A stretch of 64,000 nt of DNA from NCBI GenBank assembly GCA_028023455.1, contig JAQFVV010006505.1, positions 682,001 to 746,000 on the forward strand. The letters run 5' to 3'. The stretch is from Epiperipatus broadwayi (lineage: Eukaryota > Onychophora > Udeonychophora > Euonychophora > Peripatidae). The translations under genes and the position numbers were made by a program. This document shows positions 1 to 10,965 of the stretch, piece by piece (positions within the stretch are counted from its first letter, which is position 1; each line of letters begins with the position of its first letter). The notes beneath the pieces were generated by a model. The model was given only the letters and a program-made list of their open reading frames with translations, searched no databases and was not told the origin of the DNA.

Positions 1-770
1 TATATATATGTATATTGTTTGTTGACCTTCAAATCAAGTGAATTACATTTATGTAGCAAATAATGGCTACATTTAGATTAGTATCATTATTTCTAGCAGG
101 TAAGTGATTGCCTAAATTACTCTGTCTTCACATTTTTTTTCTGACATTAGATGGTAAAATAATTTAAAATTTATTAAAAGAAATTAATGAGCAAACTTAC
201 TGAAAAATATATTCTTGTATTAAAGAATTTTATGTCTATAAATAATTTAAAGCAAAATATATATTTAATAGTAATGTATTAGATGTAATACGGGTATGCA
301 CATAGAAAAATTTATCAAACATTTCTATTTTGGATGCTTATAAAGTAAGTTTATATTTGAAGCAAACTTTACTAACGTGAACTCTGTGAACAAGCGTATA
401 TATTGTAATTATCAGGCTAAAGGTAAATTAATTTTATAAAGTTAGGAGAATGAAGTCAACGTTACATAACTATACACATTAACTTGGCATGTATAAAGGG
501 CTTAAATTACCCTTAAAATGATCTGATATCATTAATTTGTAATTATGCATTGTTATACATTTTGTATTTCTTAGTTTAAGAAATAGAAAATTCCTATACT
601 AATTGTTTTTATTTAACATGAAACTCTTTTCATATACTAATGACATATTCTGAAATAACTTGAGCTGAGTTTCAAGCTAATAGATCTACAAGAGTCACCC
701 AGTGTTTCTAAATTCTATCTTTATAAAAATACTAAACAAGACCAGCAATATCAATTTTTTTTTGGATCAT
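1..770. other. AT-rich DNA, nothing recognised
   Basis: I see no convincing coding frame, RNA gene or repeat boundary here. The sequence is A/T-runs and short TA repeats, such as the one at the very start. Confidence 0.6.
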
Positions 771-771
771 G

Positions 772-905
772 AGCTTGCTACAGGACATGTTTCCCCTTTT
801 TAACATTAAGACCATCTTCAGAGAAAGGGATGAGCATAAGAGAATTCAAGGAGGCATTGATTATTGCAAGAGACCGAAATTCAATCATTAGGAAAGATTT
901 AAAAA
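772..905. pseudogene. Possible Penelope-like relic (HHR-like end plus GIY-YIG tail)
   Basis: The minus strand of 772-835 reads CTGAAGA ... GAAACATGTC. This is the order of hammerhead core elements, with a short stem III and a GUC cleavage triplet, as found in Penelope-like elements. The plus strand of about 838-900 can be read as a short peptide containing REFKEALIIARD and SIIRKDL, which resembles the C-terminal end of a PLE GIY-YIG endonuclease. The two parts lie in opposite orientation, so this would be a rearranged fragment. Stem I and stem II are weak, so the call is tentative. Confidence 0.3.
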
Positions 906-913
906 TTTTCATA

Positions 914-1004
914 TGTCAAAGCATCGGCCGGAAGTGAACCCACAACAACTGTCTGCAAGCAACTGCTTGCAAGGCTGGTGCGCTGACCTCTCGGCTATCA
1001 ACGA
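914..1004 (-). mobile_element. tRNA-derived SINE, degraded copy
   Basis: The reverse complement matches the better preserved copies at 2028 and 9633: a head with GCCGAGAGGTCAGCGC, a cysteine-box-like middle rich in TTGCAAGCAG, and an end with GGCCGATGC followed by TTTGACA. The B-box region is altered, so this copy looks older. No clear target duplication was found. Confidence 0.7.
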
Positions 1005-1539
1005 TTGACCAAAAAATGAAACATTTGACTTTTATAATGTACATTTCTCATTGCAATAATTTGCATATTTTATACACTATATATTTATCCTGATCCTGTC
1101 ACTGTTAATTAATTAATTTTGCACTATGATTTTAGCAAGAATTCACAAAAAGTCAACTCGGTGTTATTAAGGGAGAATATACCTTTACAGTTGTATATAC
1201 CTTTTCATAATAGTTTGACTCATTGTTTTTGCAGTCATGAGATGAACATTCTCTAGAAAAAAACTTTGAATATAAATAGTGTGCAACAGAAATCAATTTG
1301 TTTCTTTTTATTTTCTCCTTCCATTATTATTATGCTGTCACTTGAGAATTACCATCAATCTAATATGTGACTAACAGACACCTCTTAGTACAATGAGAAG
1401 AAGATTTCCATGTATTATTAATTTGCACCTAAGTGCTTCTTTCTAGGTGTACAGATCATCTTCAACAAAATGGCTCAGTGGTATCTAATCAGCTATAATA
1501 AAATCGACTGAGAAGTAAATAAATAAATCAATAACTCTG

Positions 1540-1945
1540 TCCCAAATGTAAATATTCAACATGTATATAAATATTACACAGAGTGAAAAATTTTAAAATA
1601 AAAATAAATACTAATTCATCAAGTTTTCTCAGTACTGTATCCCAGATTCATGACGATTAATTTAAACTGAACGGTTAATATTACAGTGCATGCTCAATGG
1701 AATATTCATATTACATTGATTAATGATGTAATAGAGGAAGTTAAAAGAGGCTTGGTTTATTGCTAAGTCTAATGATATCATTAATCAACGTAATATGAGT
1801 GTCCCATAGAGCATGCACTGGAATATTAACCGTTCAGTTTAAATTAGTCACCATGAATTTGGTATACAGTACCGAAAGCACTTAGTGAATTAATATTCAT
1901 TTTTATTTTAATTTTTTTTACTCCGTATAATATTTATATGCATGT
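1540..1945. repeat. Foldback (inverted repeat) element
   Basis: Two arms of roughly 150-170 bp are reverse complements of each other. For example, ACGGTTAATATTACAGTGCA near 1671 pairs with TGCACTGGAATATTAACCGT near 1815. They are separated by a short spacer around 1725-1775. No coding capacity is seen. It may be a MITE or a foldback terminal-repeat pair of a larger element. Confidence 0.75.
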
Positions 1946-2027
1946 TAGATATTCAAATCTACAAGTAATCATTATCAACGAATTATTTCAAATATGTATG
2001 GAAACTGAAGATAACAAAGTAAATCTT

Positions 2028-2137
2028 GTCTTGCATTGGTGGTCGAGAGGTCAGCGCGACAGCCTTGCACTTGCAGGCAGTTGCCCGGGTTGCGGGTTCG
2101 CGTCCCGGCCGATGCTATGACACTTAAAAAAAAACAA
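2028..2137 (+). mobile_element. tRNA-derived SINE with 15-bp target duplication
   Basis: The head resembles a tRNA with an extended variable arm. The A-box-like part is GGTGGTCGAGAGGTCAGC and the B box is GGGTTCGCGTCCC. The element ends in GATGCTATGACACTT and an A-rich tail. It is flanked by identical 15-bp copies of AACAAAGTAAATCTT at 2013-2027 and 2138-2152, which shows insertion by LINE-type target-primed reverse transcription. It would be transcribed by RNA polymerase III and mobilised in trans by a LINE. A near-identical sibling lies at 9633. Confidence 0.9.
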
Positions 2138-2164
2138 AACAAAGTAAATCTTTCAAATGTGTGT

Positions 2165-2440
2165 GGAAAACCAATTATAACAAAATATTTAAACTCAATA
2201 AAGAAGAGCAGGTCTGAACCTACCCTGACACCTCTCTGAGGAGTGCCAAAGCACGAAATCATGGTCAGGGGTTTGGGGAGGGGTTCCTGACAGAGATATT
2301 TTAAGTGCTGGCTCTGGCTAAGCATTTATCATAAAGCTTGTAGAGGAATTGGCAATCCTCACTGTTTTATAACTTACAAGCTTAAGAGATAGGGTCATGT
2401 GATCTATGAAATGATCTATGACTTTTATTTTGACTATTTA
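2165..2440 (+). mobile_element. PLE-type terminal repeat carrying a hammerhead ribozyme
   Basis: This block shares long stretches with the foldback at 27960-28310, including TTCCTGACAGAGATATTTTA and ACTTACAAGCTTAAGAGA. It holds the minimal hammerhead at 2230-2272. Repeats of this form, with a short type I hammerhead and inverted partners elsewhere, are typical of Penelope-like terminal repeats. No coding part is attached here, so the family assignment is an inference. Confidence 0.6.
2230..2272 (+). ncRNA. Minimal hammerhead ribozyme, type I, core intact
   Basis: All catalytic-core elements are present in order. Stem I is ACCTCT (2230-2235) pairing with AGGGGT (2267-2272), with one U.G pair. 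The core CTGAGGA is at 2236-2242. Stem II is GTGC/GCAC with loop CAAA (2243-2254), followed by GAAA at 2255-2258. Stem III is only three pairs (A2258-T2265, T2259.G2264, C2260-G2263) with a two-base loop. The cleavage triplet is GTC, with C2266 at the cleavage site. The very short stem III and GUC site are characteristic of hammerheads in Penelope-like elements. Such ribozymes self-cleave the element's RNA. A related copy at 28078 is mutated in GAAA. Confidence 0.85.
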
Positions 2441-3100
2441 AGAGCAGGATATCTTGCAATATCAACTTAATGACTTTGTTGACTTCTAAATAAGTACTAA
2501 TTTAAGGTATCAAAATCATTTTAAATTTATAAACATTTCATGAATATTACTGAAATTACTTATTTGCCATCTATTTTCTGTCGAACATTCTTTTTTAATT
2601 AACAATTATTATGTAAATTATATTCAACGATTTAAATTGTATTGAATCATTATCACGTTACTTTTCAGAATATCAAAAGGAAAAGTGAATTGTGAAATTT
2701 AAACTTCATAGCTAATTGTTCATTTTATAACATTTAATAAGAATCAATGGTTTGACTCCCAGAAATTGTCTTCCTTATACTTAGTTAAATTATTAAGAAT
2801 TGAAAGATAAGCTTATTTATATAAAACTGGCTAAGAAAAAAAATATAAGGTACAGTATATGTCAATAGGAATTTTTAATCATAACTGATATCTATAAATA
2901 TTACTGAATTTTAGATATTTTAATAGGGACCAATATTAAAAAAGGGAAAAGAAAGCTAGGCTGTTGAAGCTAATATTGAAATGTCCTTTTCCTTTAGTAA
3001 TTTGTTTAGAACAGGTTTCACTTGTTAATTAAAATTTTTCAAATGAATTCTAGTTATAGTATGACCTATATATGTAGCAGATGGATTTATATACTAAAAA
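2441..3100. other. AT-rich DNA, nothing recognised
   Basis: No coding frame or repeat boundary could be supported. Confidence 0.5.
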
Positions 3101-3104
3101 TATT

Positions 3105-3345
3105 GTTTTTATTAGTCATTCACTAAACTAGAGATTATCCACTTAATGAATAACATTTCTATAGTGTAATTTATACTAGACCACTCTTATGCAAAGTAGG
3201 GACTGGTTTCTATTCATTTTAACACCTTCTGGAGAAGTCAAATTATAAACATATGATTGAAGACATATGAAGATGTATGATCTTCAAGATGCACATTTCA
3301 TGTTGAAGCCATATTCATCAGTTGGCCTAGATCACAACATCATAT
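3105..3345 (-). mobile_element. Degraded hammerhead-bearing repeat, divergent subfamily
   Basis: It starts with TAGTCATTCACTAAACTAG and contains GACTGGTTTCTATTCATTTT. It ends in a minus-strand relic of the hammerhead (TTCATGTTGAAGCCATATTC followed by ATCAGTTGGCC). The same body recurs at 3745-3960 and 41530-42330. The catalytic core is damaged here (CTGATGAATATGG...). Confidence 0.65.
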
Positions 3346-3369
3346 ACATATAAACAGGCAAAAACTCTT

Positions 3370-3660
3370 CATATATTAGTACCACCTTGTGATAACCAGA
3401 GTAATCAATGGATGCCAGAATGCTTGTGCATAAAATCCCTATCTAGTGCCTACTCATCCAATATCCCCAGACTAGTTTCTGGCTTGTGGACTTCATCAGT
3501 GAAGAGCCTTGGATCAGAGAGCACTGCACCTAGATCTTAGGATCTAATGCAGCCCTCCAGCAGCCACCTAATATATGAAGAGTTTTTGCCTGTTTACTAA
3601 CAGTTATGTGCTTGCATGAGATGGTGATCATGTGAGGTTTAGTGGTTTATCATACACATA
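3370..3660 (-). mobile_element. Second hammerhead repeat family, fragment
   Basis: The minus strand carries CTGATGAAGTCC ... GAAACTAGTCTGGGG, then the family sequence AAGCATTCTGGCATCCATTG. The same module recurs at 11840-12560, 13430-14230, 52200-53440 and 63155-63465. In the best copies GGC/GCC forms stem II, GAAA precedes a two-pair stem III (AC/GT), and cleavage would follow GTC. An A.A mismatch at the base of stem II recurs in several copies, so activity is uncertain. Confidence 0.65.
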
Positions 3661-3744
3661 TCTTTATTACTACAGTTTAATTAATAAGTGTCAAACTTAC
3701 AGCCCTCACAAATTTGACACAAGCTATGTGATGGAAGTATATTA

Positions 3745-3960
3745 ATAATGATTGTTAGTCATTCATTAGACTAGAGATTATACACTTAATGAATAATATT
3801 TCGGTGGTATAATTTACACTATACCAGTCTCATGCAAGGTAGGGTCTGTTTTTTATCCACTTTAACCCCTTTATGAAGAGATGTAATCATAAACATATAA
3901 CCACCAATATATTGAAGATGATTATGACTCACAAGATGCCCATTTCCAGAGTATTCTAGA
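3745..3960 (-). mobile_element. Degraded hammerhead-bearing repeat, divergent subfamily
   Basis: The body is shared with 3105-3345 (TAGAGATTATACACTTAATG; GGTAGGGTCTG). It ends in a region at 3925-3960 equivalent to the stem III/stem I end of the ribozyme. The catalytic core itself is not preserved. Confidence 0.55.
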
Positions 3961-5775
3961 CAAAAAAACATTGCTTAAACTTAGAATTATACAATAAATA
4001 GGCAAAAGTGTTAGTACCCATACTTTAGTACATACTTTACTACTTGTTATGTATTCTAAGAACTACTTCGTAGTAAATCATAGGATTTCGCATTGTATGT
4101 TTATGATTTAGACTCAGTGAGTTAATTTTGAAGATATTTAAAGCTTCAAGCTTTCAAACCTAAATGCTTACGACTGGCTTAGATATATAGAAAGAAAAGT
4201 TGAGAGAAGGGTGGCTGCCCTTTTCTCATAAAATCTTTGTTGTGTGTTTAGGTTTGGATGTCATTTTAGACAGCTATATGTGACATCTGATTGGCTGTCA
4301 GTTATGTATTGTAACGAGCACTGGAGATTTGGCAGTATCTCGATTTATTTCAATTTACCCATGATAGAAAAAAATAACATTATAAAATGTATGAGAATAA
4401 AAAGAAACCATCAAATAAACCAAGAACAAATAAACCAAGAACTAATAAACCATGTAAAATGAGTTCCCAAAGAAGAATGGATGGGCCACAAAAATTTATC
4501 AGAACCAACACAATATCTAAGGGCAGATTTATAATAATTATAATGTATGGAAGAAGAAAGTTAGTAAAACATTTTTATCTTAAAATAATAGCAAAGCATA
4601 AGAGAGGAAACAGTAAACATCTTGCCCTACCATCTAAAGAAGAGAATTTGTCATAATAGTTCTTATAAATTTATTCCCAAATGATAAAAAAGAGAACATT
4701 GTTGGAGGCTTTCTGATGAAATCCAGAAAAAATGATTGAAAACATCAGATGATTACAGAACAAGATGAAAGAAAGATAAATATAAATTAATTCTTTGTTC
4801 TGATATATATAAATTATTATAGAATGTAGTTAAATTATTATAGAAAGTATTTAAAATAAGTTTACAATATTTTTTTTTATTCTATTGGAAAGAATTTGAA
4901 ATGGAAATTTCATTTCAAGTTTATTTTAGATAGTTTACAAAGGGAGATTAACTTAAGGTTAATCTCAGAAAAATTAGCACAGATAAATGTGCATAAAATG
5001 AATTGGAAATCAGAAATCAAATTTGTATTAATGTCTTTAATCTGTAATTAAACTTTGTTAAATTTCTTGTTTCTTTGTTGCAAATTTTTAGTTTGTATTA
5101 AAGATAAAAAAATCCTCCAATAATTTTTTTTTGAAATAATGAGATGAATGTTTTCTAGAAAAAAACACTTTTAGTATAAATAGCACACAACAGAAATCAA
5201 TTGGTCTCTTTTTATCTTCAAGTTTTATTGCTTGTCCTACTAATTGTCACAATAAGTGTTATCTCCAAACTAATGTGCAACTAACAAACCTTTTCAGATA
5301 ATATAATATAAATTTTATATATTATTTTAATTTAAATTCTGATGATTTAGTATATGTGTAATTTGTTTTCATGATAGATTATTAATTAATATTAATTATT
5401 ATCCCTAATTAAAATATAATAGAGGTTATAATGTATCTAAAGAGTAATTTTAAATTAAAGATATTTGCATTTAACATTATCAATTAGGAGAGATTTATGA
5501 TACCCTTTTTGAAATTTTAAATATTGATAGTTTCAACAATAAAATTAAAAATGAAGCAAAAGTTTTATATCTTAAAATCAGTGAGTATATATTCATCTGC
5601 TGTTTAACAATGTGGCTTGAGTTACTTAGTCGAATTAATCCAGTTAGTAAAGCTCTTCAGAACAAAAACATAAATATATCACTAGTTGTAGAATCTATTG
5701 GAAATTTAAAAATATTCACTTATGAATATCAATGAGGTATAAATTATTAGAAAAATTATTGAAACTGCAAAACAA
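3961..5775. other. AT-rich DNA, no supported gene
   Basis: Two overlapping lysine/asparagine-rich open frames (about 4244-4656) are what A-rich DNA produces by chance. They contain no domain motif. Nothing else is supported. Confidence 0.6.
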
Positions 5776-5780
5776 TTAGT

Positions 5781-6013
5781 TGTTTAAAATCACAACTCAA
5801 GCCAACACCCCCAAGATAGATTATGAATATGGGGACTAAATGTTCCCCAAAGCACTCATTGTTTAAAATCACAACTCAAGCTGACACTCCCAAGATAGGC
5901 TATGAATATGGGGACTAAATGTTCCCCAAAGCACTCATTGTTTAAAATCACAACTCAATCTGACACTCCCAAGATAGGCTATGAATATGGGAACTAAATG
6001 TTCCCTAAAGCAT
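5781..6013. repeat. 79-bp minisatellite, three copies
   Basis: Copies begin with TGTTTAAAATCACAACTCAA at 5781, 5860 and 5939, giving a constant 79-bp period. Each includes the short palindrome GGGGACTAAATGTTCCCC. The copies differ by only a few bases. There is no open frame through the array. Confidence 0.92.
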
Positions 6014-7370
6014 CCAGCCTGATAATTATCTTAATATTGAGCTTCACTTGTTTGCATAATGCACAAATTGTAACTTAAAGTGAAGATGTAAAAGAAGAAA
6101 CATGGTTTAAATGTATATTAGAAGTTCAACAACAAAAGTAAAACCAGATGAATAAACTGCAAATGGCAAATAATAAATTTAAAGTCAATATATTTCATAC
6201 CCTTTTAGATACTGCATGAAGTTCTTTAAATGAACATTTTAACACATTGATTATTTTAATTCTTTTCTACAGGGTGTTTGAAATTGGTAATAATAAAAAA
6301 GCATTGTGATGATTTACAAATTATTTTGACAGATGGTAACAATAAAGATACAAATATGACAGAAGGTTTTGATGAGATAAAGTCATTTTTAAACAGTTAT
6401 GTTAATAATTGATAACCCTTTAGATATGCATAAAATTATAGTGTCAAATAATTTATTTATTTTTCCAAATTGTGCAATAGTCTTAAGAATTTTATTAACC
6501 ATATCAGTAAATGAAGCAAATGATTACTGTTTGTTTTCGAATGTTAAATTAATTAAAATGTACTTAAAAAACAAATATGGCACAAAACAGTCTTTACAGT
6601 TCAGTTATATTTTCTATTGAAAGTGATATATATATATATAAAAAGTTAGATGTTAAAAGAGTAATATATAATTATGAAATTTCATACACCCACTGTGCTT
6701 GTTAATTCTGTTTTTATTAAATATAAAACATATTTATTTTAAAATTTAATTTTAATCAAATCATTAAATTGAAACAAACTACAAAATGAATATATATATA
6801 TTCCTTGTATGCATATTGCTTAAAACATTTTAATTTTTTGATATCTTTGACATCAAAATGTTTAAAATTTCATCTGCCCACTGCTCTTTATTTTTGAAAA
6901 TAATTATCCTATTTGTAAAATTGCATAGCTGCTGCTTACTAACAAGAACTGCACTTGCAAATTATGTTTTTATTAAATATAATAAATGTTTATTTTAAAA
7001 TTTAATTCTACTTTTAATAAAATTGTTAAGTTGAAATAAAGTATAAAATAAAATAACTATATTCCTTATATGCATGTTGCTTAAAACTGTTCTTTAATTC
7101 TGAAAATAATTACTTTAAATAAATTAAAATATTATTAAATTGAAAAAAAAATCTTTAGACTGCCCTTTCAAGTGTATTATTTAAAACAAATCAAAGTTCA
7201 AATAATAATTGTTAACTGCTATATGTGAAATTATTGAATATTTTTAATGTTTTCCTGCCTTCCATTTTTATCTAAAAAACTAGGTAATCTACTAAAAATA
7301 TGAGTGTCTTATATGGATTAGGTTTGTATTAATCAGTTATATACCAGATTTCAAGCAATTTTATTGAATT
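6014..7370. other. AT-rich DNA, nothing recognised
   Basis: Two stretches (6720-6850 and 6960-7080) look loosely duplicated (TTTTTATTAAATATAA ... ATTTTAAAATTTAAT). No gene is supported. The open frame at 6399-6620 has no recognisable motif. Confidence 0.5.
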
Positions 7371-7376
7371 TAAATA

Positions 7377-8508
7377 CACCTGGTTCTCTTTTTATGCGGA
7401 TTTATTTAACACGATTTTGAAGTTACGTGATTCATGTTTCACTGGAAGTCGAACTCCAATAATGCGCTATTACTTTAAATAATAAATTTCACGCACTTAC
7501 GTTTTATTGAAAGTAATAGCACATTATTGGAATTCGACTTTCATCTTAGTAATTTCAATATTTTCAGTGCTTTATAATAGTAAGATTTTATGCAATAATA
7601 AAATTAAAATCATGATTTTCACATTTTATGTATACACACATTAAATTTTACAAGATTATAATGTAAATTTGTTCAAAAATTGTGCGTGTTAATTTTGCAT
7701 TTTAAATCACATTCTGTTTTTGCATTTAAAAAAAGAACATAATCAATTATTAATCATTTAGTGTCCGCAAGTTTATTTTTAAAAGGTGAGTAATAGCAGT
7801 GGGCACAATTAAATTTGACAATTAAAAATTAAAATCTGATTTTTAATTGTAATTAACAATTTAAAAATTATGTACAGTGACTTGAAATTATTGTGATGTA
7901 AAATGAAATTTGATTTTTAAACAGAATTGAAAATTAAAGACAAAAATAAGAATTTAATTTTTAGTTGTTAGTTTTAATTAAATTTTTCCCAGCAGTGGTG
8001 AATAAATGTCTTTTTATTATCATAAGTCTAAGTTCATAAACAATTAATAAAATCATCATCTCAAAGATTAATTACTAATTACGTTGTCAACAGAAAACCA
8101 TTAACACAACATGAGAGTGAACTTGGCGCTAGTTGTATTTTTTATCAGTTTTTCGGCAAATAGCGATAATAATTAAAACATGTACAAAAAATGTAAATTA
8201 CTGTACAGTAAATTATGCATAAAAATATATTATTTTGAATAAAATTAAATATTATAGTTAAAAAAAGTTTGTCTTGTATCAATTTTTTTCAAATTTGAAA
8301 TTTTTTATTAGTCATATTTTATTTCCTTTTTTTTTTTTTGCACAAATTTTAAAGTAATTTTACGTTGGTGCTTTGCTTTTATGCAAATTTTGAAAAATCA
8401 CAGACCACATCCCCCCTTTTTCAATGTAAGTTATGTCTATTTTTGCATGATTTCATTTGCGCGTGTTTTCTGAGGAACCTATCTATCGCATAAAACGAGA
8501 CCCAGGTG
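7377..8508. mobile_element. Non-autonomous Tigger/pogo-like DNA transposon
   Basis: The ends are inverted repeats of about 26 bp: CACCTGGTTCTCTTTTTATG at the left, and at the right the complement of CACCTGGGTCTCGTTTTATG. Both ends abut TA, as expected for the TA target duplication of the Tc1/mariner/pogo superfamily. The terminal sequence is reminiscent of Tigger ends. The interior has no transposase frame and contains a nested foldback at 7445-7542. Confidence 0.7.
7445..7542. repeat. Nested foldback MITE
   Basis: The arms 7445-7486 and 7502-7542 are reverse complements (GAAGTCGAACTCCAATAATG against CATTATTGGAATTCGACTTTC). Related arms flank the foldback at 8871-9107, so this is a small family. 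Confidence 0.75.
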
Positions 8509-8870
8509 TATATGAAACTTCAATTTTAAAATATCCTAACTCGAAAAAAAAAAATCAAAACTTAACAATTAAACAAACAAACAAACAAATTTTTTTACTT
8601 CAATAAAAATATTTAAAAAGTGTAAAATTTTATTAAAAATTAATAAGGATCTTTAGAGAAAAAGTAAAATATGATATTGCAGATCAAAAATAAGAATGAA
8701 TAAAAATTTTATAATTTTGTCAATATCTTTATTGCTACATTTTATTCTATTTTTATTATAAATATCACTATGGCATTAAGTAATATCTATATTTGGATTT
8801 TCCTATTTAAATTTTTAATGACACTTACGATTATAAACCTATTTTTAAAAAGCACTGAAAACTTTGAAAT

Positions 8871-9107
8871 TATTCAAATGGAAATCAATCTCCAATAATA
8901 AACAATTTTTTATATATTATAAATCTCCGTGCACACTCTCGCCCATAACATTTTAAAAAACTTAAGTTATATGTTTTTTAAATTCTTATTGGTGAAAGAG
9001 TGCATGAAGATGTATTTTTTAAATTCTTACCGGTGAGAGAGTGCACAAAGATTTATAATATTTAAGAAATAGCGCATTATTGGAGATTGACTTCCGTTTG
9101 AATAATT
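8871..9107. repeat. Foldback MITE, second copy of the family
   Basis: The left arm (GGAAATCAATCTCCAATAAT ... CTCCGTGCACACTCTCGCC) pairs with the right arm (GTGAGAGAGTGCACAAAG ... ATTATTGGAGATTGACTTCC). The internal sequence GAGTGCA(T/C)(G/A)AAG is duplicated once more at about 8998-9015. Confidence 0.75.
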
Positions 9108-9632
9108 TTATGATTATAAATAAATTTCCATATTTTGTTTATTTTTAATGTTTGCGTTTATGTTGCTAGTTATTTAATGTTATTTTCACTACTCTATTTT
9201 AATTTAGTTTTATTACTATGTCTAGAATTAACTATTTCATTTTAAATGATGTGATTTTTATTGTTAAAGTAAGCTTTATTATACATATATATTTTGTGTG
9301 TGCATTTATTTTCAGTGTATATTGAACTTTTGTATTATGTTATGTTTATTTTATTTTATTTTTATTTATTTTTTTTGCTTTACAGCATTTTTAATTTTTG
9401 TTTGTAAATTTTTAGTATATAAAAAAATATTTTTTTAGTATATGATAAATTAATTGTATTTGATATTTTTTGGTTGAACAATATCTGACAGAACAGACTT
9501 TTTAAAATCTCAAATTAATATTTTTAAGTTGCTGCAGATTTTATGTTTTTTTAACATCATGTAATTTTAGTTAAATAAATAATTGATTTTATTTGATAGT
9601 TGTGGTTTCATTTTTAAAGTATGTATTAAATG

Positions 9633-9736
9633 TCTTGCATTGGTGGTTGAGAGATCAGCGCGACTTCCTTGCACTTGCAGGCAGTTGCCCGGGTTGCGGG
9701 TTCGTGTCCCGGCCGATGCTATGACATTTAAAAAAA
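9633..9736 (+). mobile_element. tRNA-derived SINE with 17-bp target duplication
   Basis: It is nearly identical to the copy at 2028: A-box-like GGTGGTTGAGAGATCAGC, B-box GGGTTCGTGTCCC, and an end with GATGCTATGACATTT plus poly(A). A perfect 17-bp target duplication, AAAGTATGTATTAAATG, flanks it at 9616-9632 and 9737-9753. The perfect duplication and high similarity to its sibling suggest relatively recent retrotransposition. Confidence 0.93.
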
Positions 9737-9753
9737 AAAGTATGTATTAAATG

Positions 9754-9998
9754 AATTTATTAATAAAAATTTGACTCCTTGGTTAATTTAATTTTTAAAT
9801 TTAAGACACTTAGAAGAAGTTTAAATTTTAAAAGTAATTTTAATTATGCAATTTTGAATTTATTTTGAAAATGGTTTATATCACATAATCATTCTATTTA
9901 TAATACAAAAAAATATCGTGTATGAATAAGTTTAAATGGAAGTTAAAAAAATTGTAATGTGAGTAATGTTTATAATAATAATTTTATTGTAGATAATA
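9754..9998. other. AT-rich spacer
   Basis: No gene or repeat is supported. Confidence 0.5.
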
Positions 9999-10965
9999 AT
10001 ATAGGGTATTTGAACCCAGACTTTCAAGCTCCCTTTAGCCATTCACTCTTTCTTATATCACCAATACACATGACTACACACGTGAAAAATCTCCAATACG
10101 CATATTTTATGCTGAACTAGCACTCATCAGTTGGCCCAGATCATCATCTCCCACACATATATATATATAATCAGTGCTCAGTTTATATTAAAAGAGAAAA
10201 TCTTCAAACTTTAGTTGACAGGCTTCAATCTACTCCATTCTCCAACTCTTCAGCCATCCATACCATGATGGAATACTGAAGGTCCTTGTTGATGCCAATA
10301 TTAATGTCATACTCATATTGACTTTAAGTCAGTCTAATCCCCTCATGTATAAAACCTTAATATGCCCATTCAAATACAGATAAAAAATGGACAGAATACA
10401 GACAATGTAATATTTTAAATATAAGTATATTGTCTATATGGAACTTAATGTAATTAGAAGGGATTTGAACTCAAACTTTCAGGCTCTCCACAGACATCCA
10501 TGCCATCATATTCAACTGGTACACAAGGACCATGCACATGTGAAAAAGATAAATGAACCCCAAGGTATGTACTTTATGCTGGTCTAGCACTCATCAGTTG
10601 GTCCAGATTATCATCTCTCACACACACATATATAACCAGCACTGAGTTTATATTAAGGTAGGAAATCTTTAAACTTTAATGGATAGGCTTCAATCTACTC
10701 CACCCTCCAACTTTTCAGATTGAAACCTGTCCATTAAAGTTTGGCGATTTCCTATCTTAATATAATCCAAGCACTGATTATATGTGTGCATGGGAGATGA
10801 TCTGGACAAACTGATGAGTGCTGGTTCAGCACGAAATACATATATTGGAGATCGTTTAGTTTTTCACACGTGAATGGTCATGTGTGTCAGTGATCTGAGA
10901 TAGAGCAGAAGGCTGAAGGGAGTTTGAAAGCCTGAGTTCAAATCCCTTGTATTATATTTACACCC
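9999..10965. mobile_element. Retrozyme-like cluster: two minus-strand units and one inverted unit
   Basis: Two minus-strand units lie in direct tandem. Their ribozyme regions are at about 10090-10147 and 10555-10615, a period of about 465 bp. Both contain ATTTGAACNCAAACTTTCA-type ends, CTTCAATCTACTCCA and CAAATACAG. They are followed by a partial plus-strand unit (10718-10965) holding the intact hammerhead at 10797-10855 and the B-box-like GAGTTCAAATCCC at its end. The two minus-strand ribozymes have lost the G of GAAA. Tandem units each bearing a type I hammerhead is the definition of a retrozyme-like element. A pol III B box recalls the schistosome Sm-alpha repeat. Confidence 0.8.
10797..10855 (+). 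ncRNA. Hammerhead ribozyme, type I, core intact
   Basis: Stem I outer ATGATCT (10797-10803) pairs with AGATCGT (10849-10855) with one mismatch or wobble, then a GGA bulge. Stem I inner CAAA/TTGG has one mismatch. The core CTGATGA is at 10811-10817. Stem II is GTGCT/AGCAC with loop GGTTC, followed by GAAA at 10833-10836. Stem III is ATA/TAT with a CA loop, and A10844 is at the cleavage position (triplet AUA). The bulge in stem I opposite a five-base loop II matches the tertiary loop-loop contact of natural fast-cleaving type I hammerheads. Confidence 0.85.

Noticed and set aside
4244-4656. Overlapping Lys/Asn-rich open frames as small genes
   Set aside because: Composition is that of A-rich DNA. 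There is no domain motif, no repeat partner and no start or splice context.
5781-6013. CRISPR-like array
   Set aside because: The 79-bp units are contiguous with no spacers, and the genome is clearly eukaryotic.
10090-10615. Two further functional hammerheads on the minus strand
   Set aside because: Stem-loop order is kept, but GAAA is AAAA in the first copy and AAAG in the second, so the catalytic core is broken.
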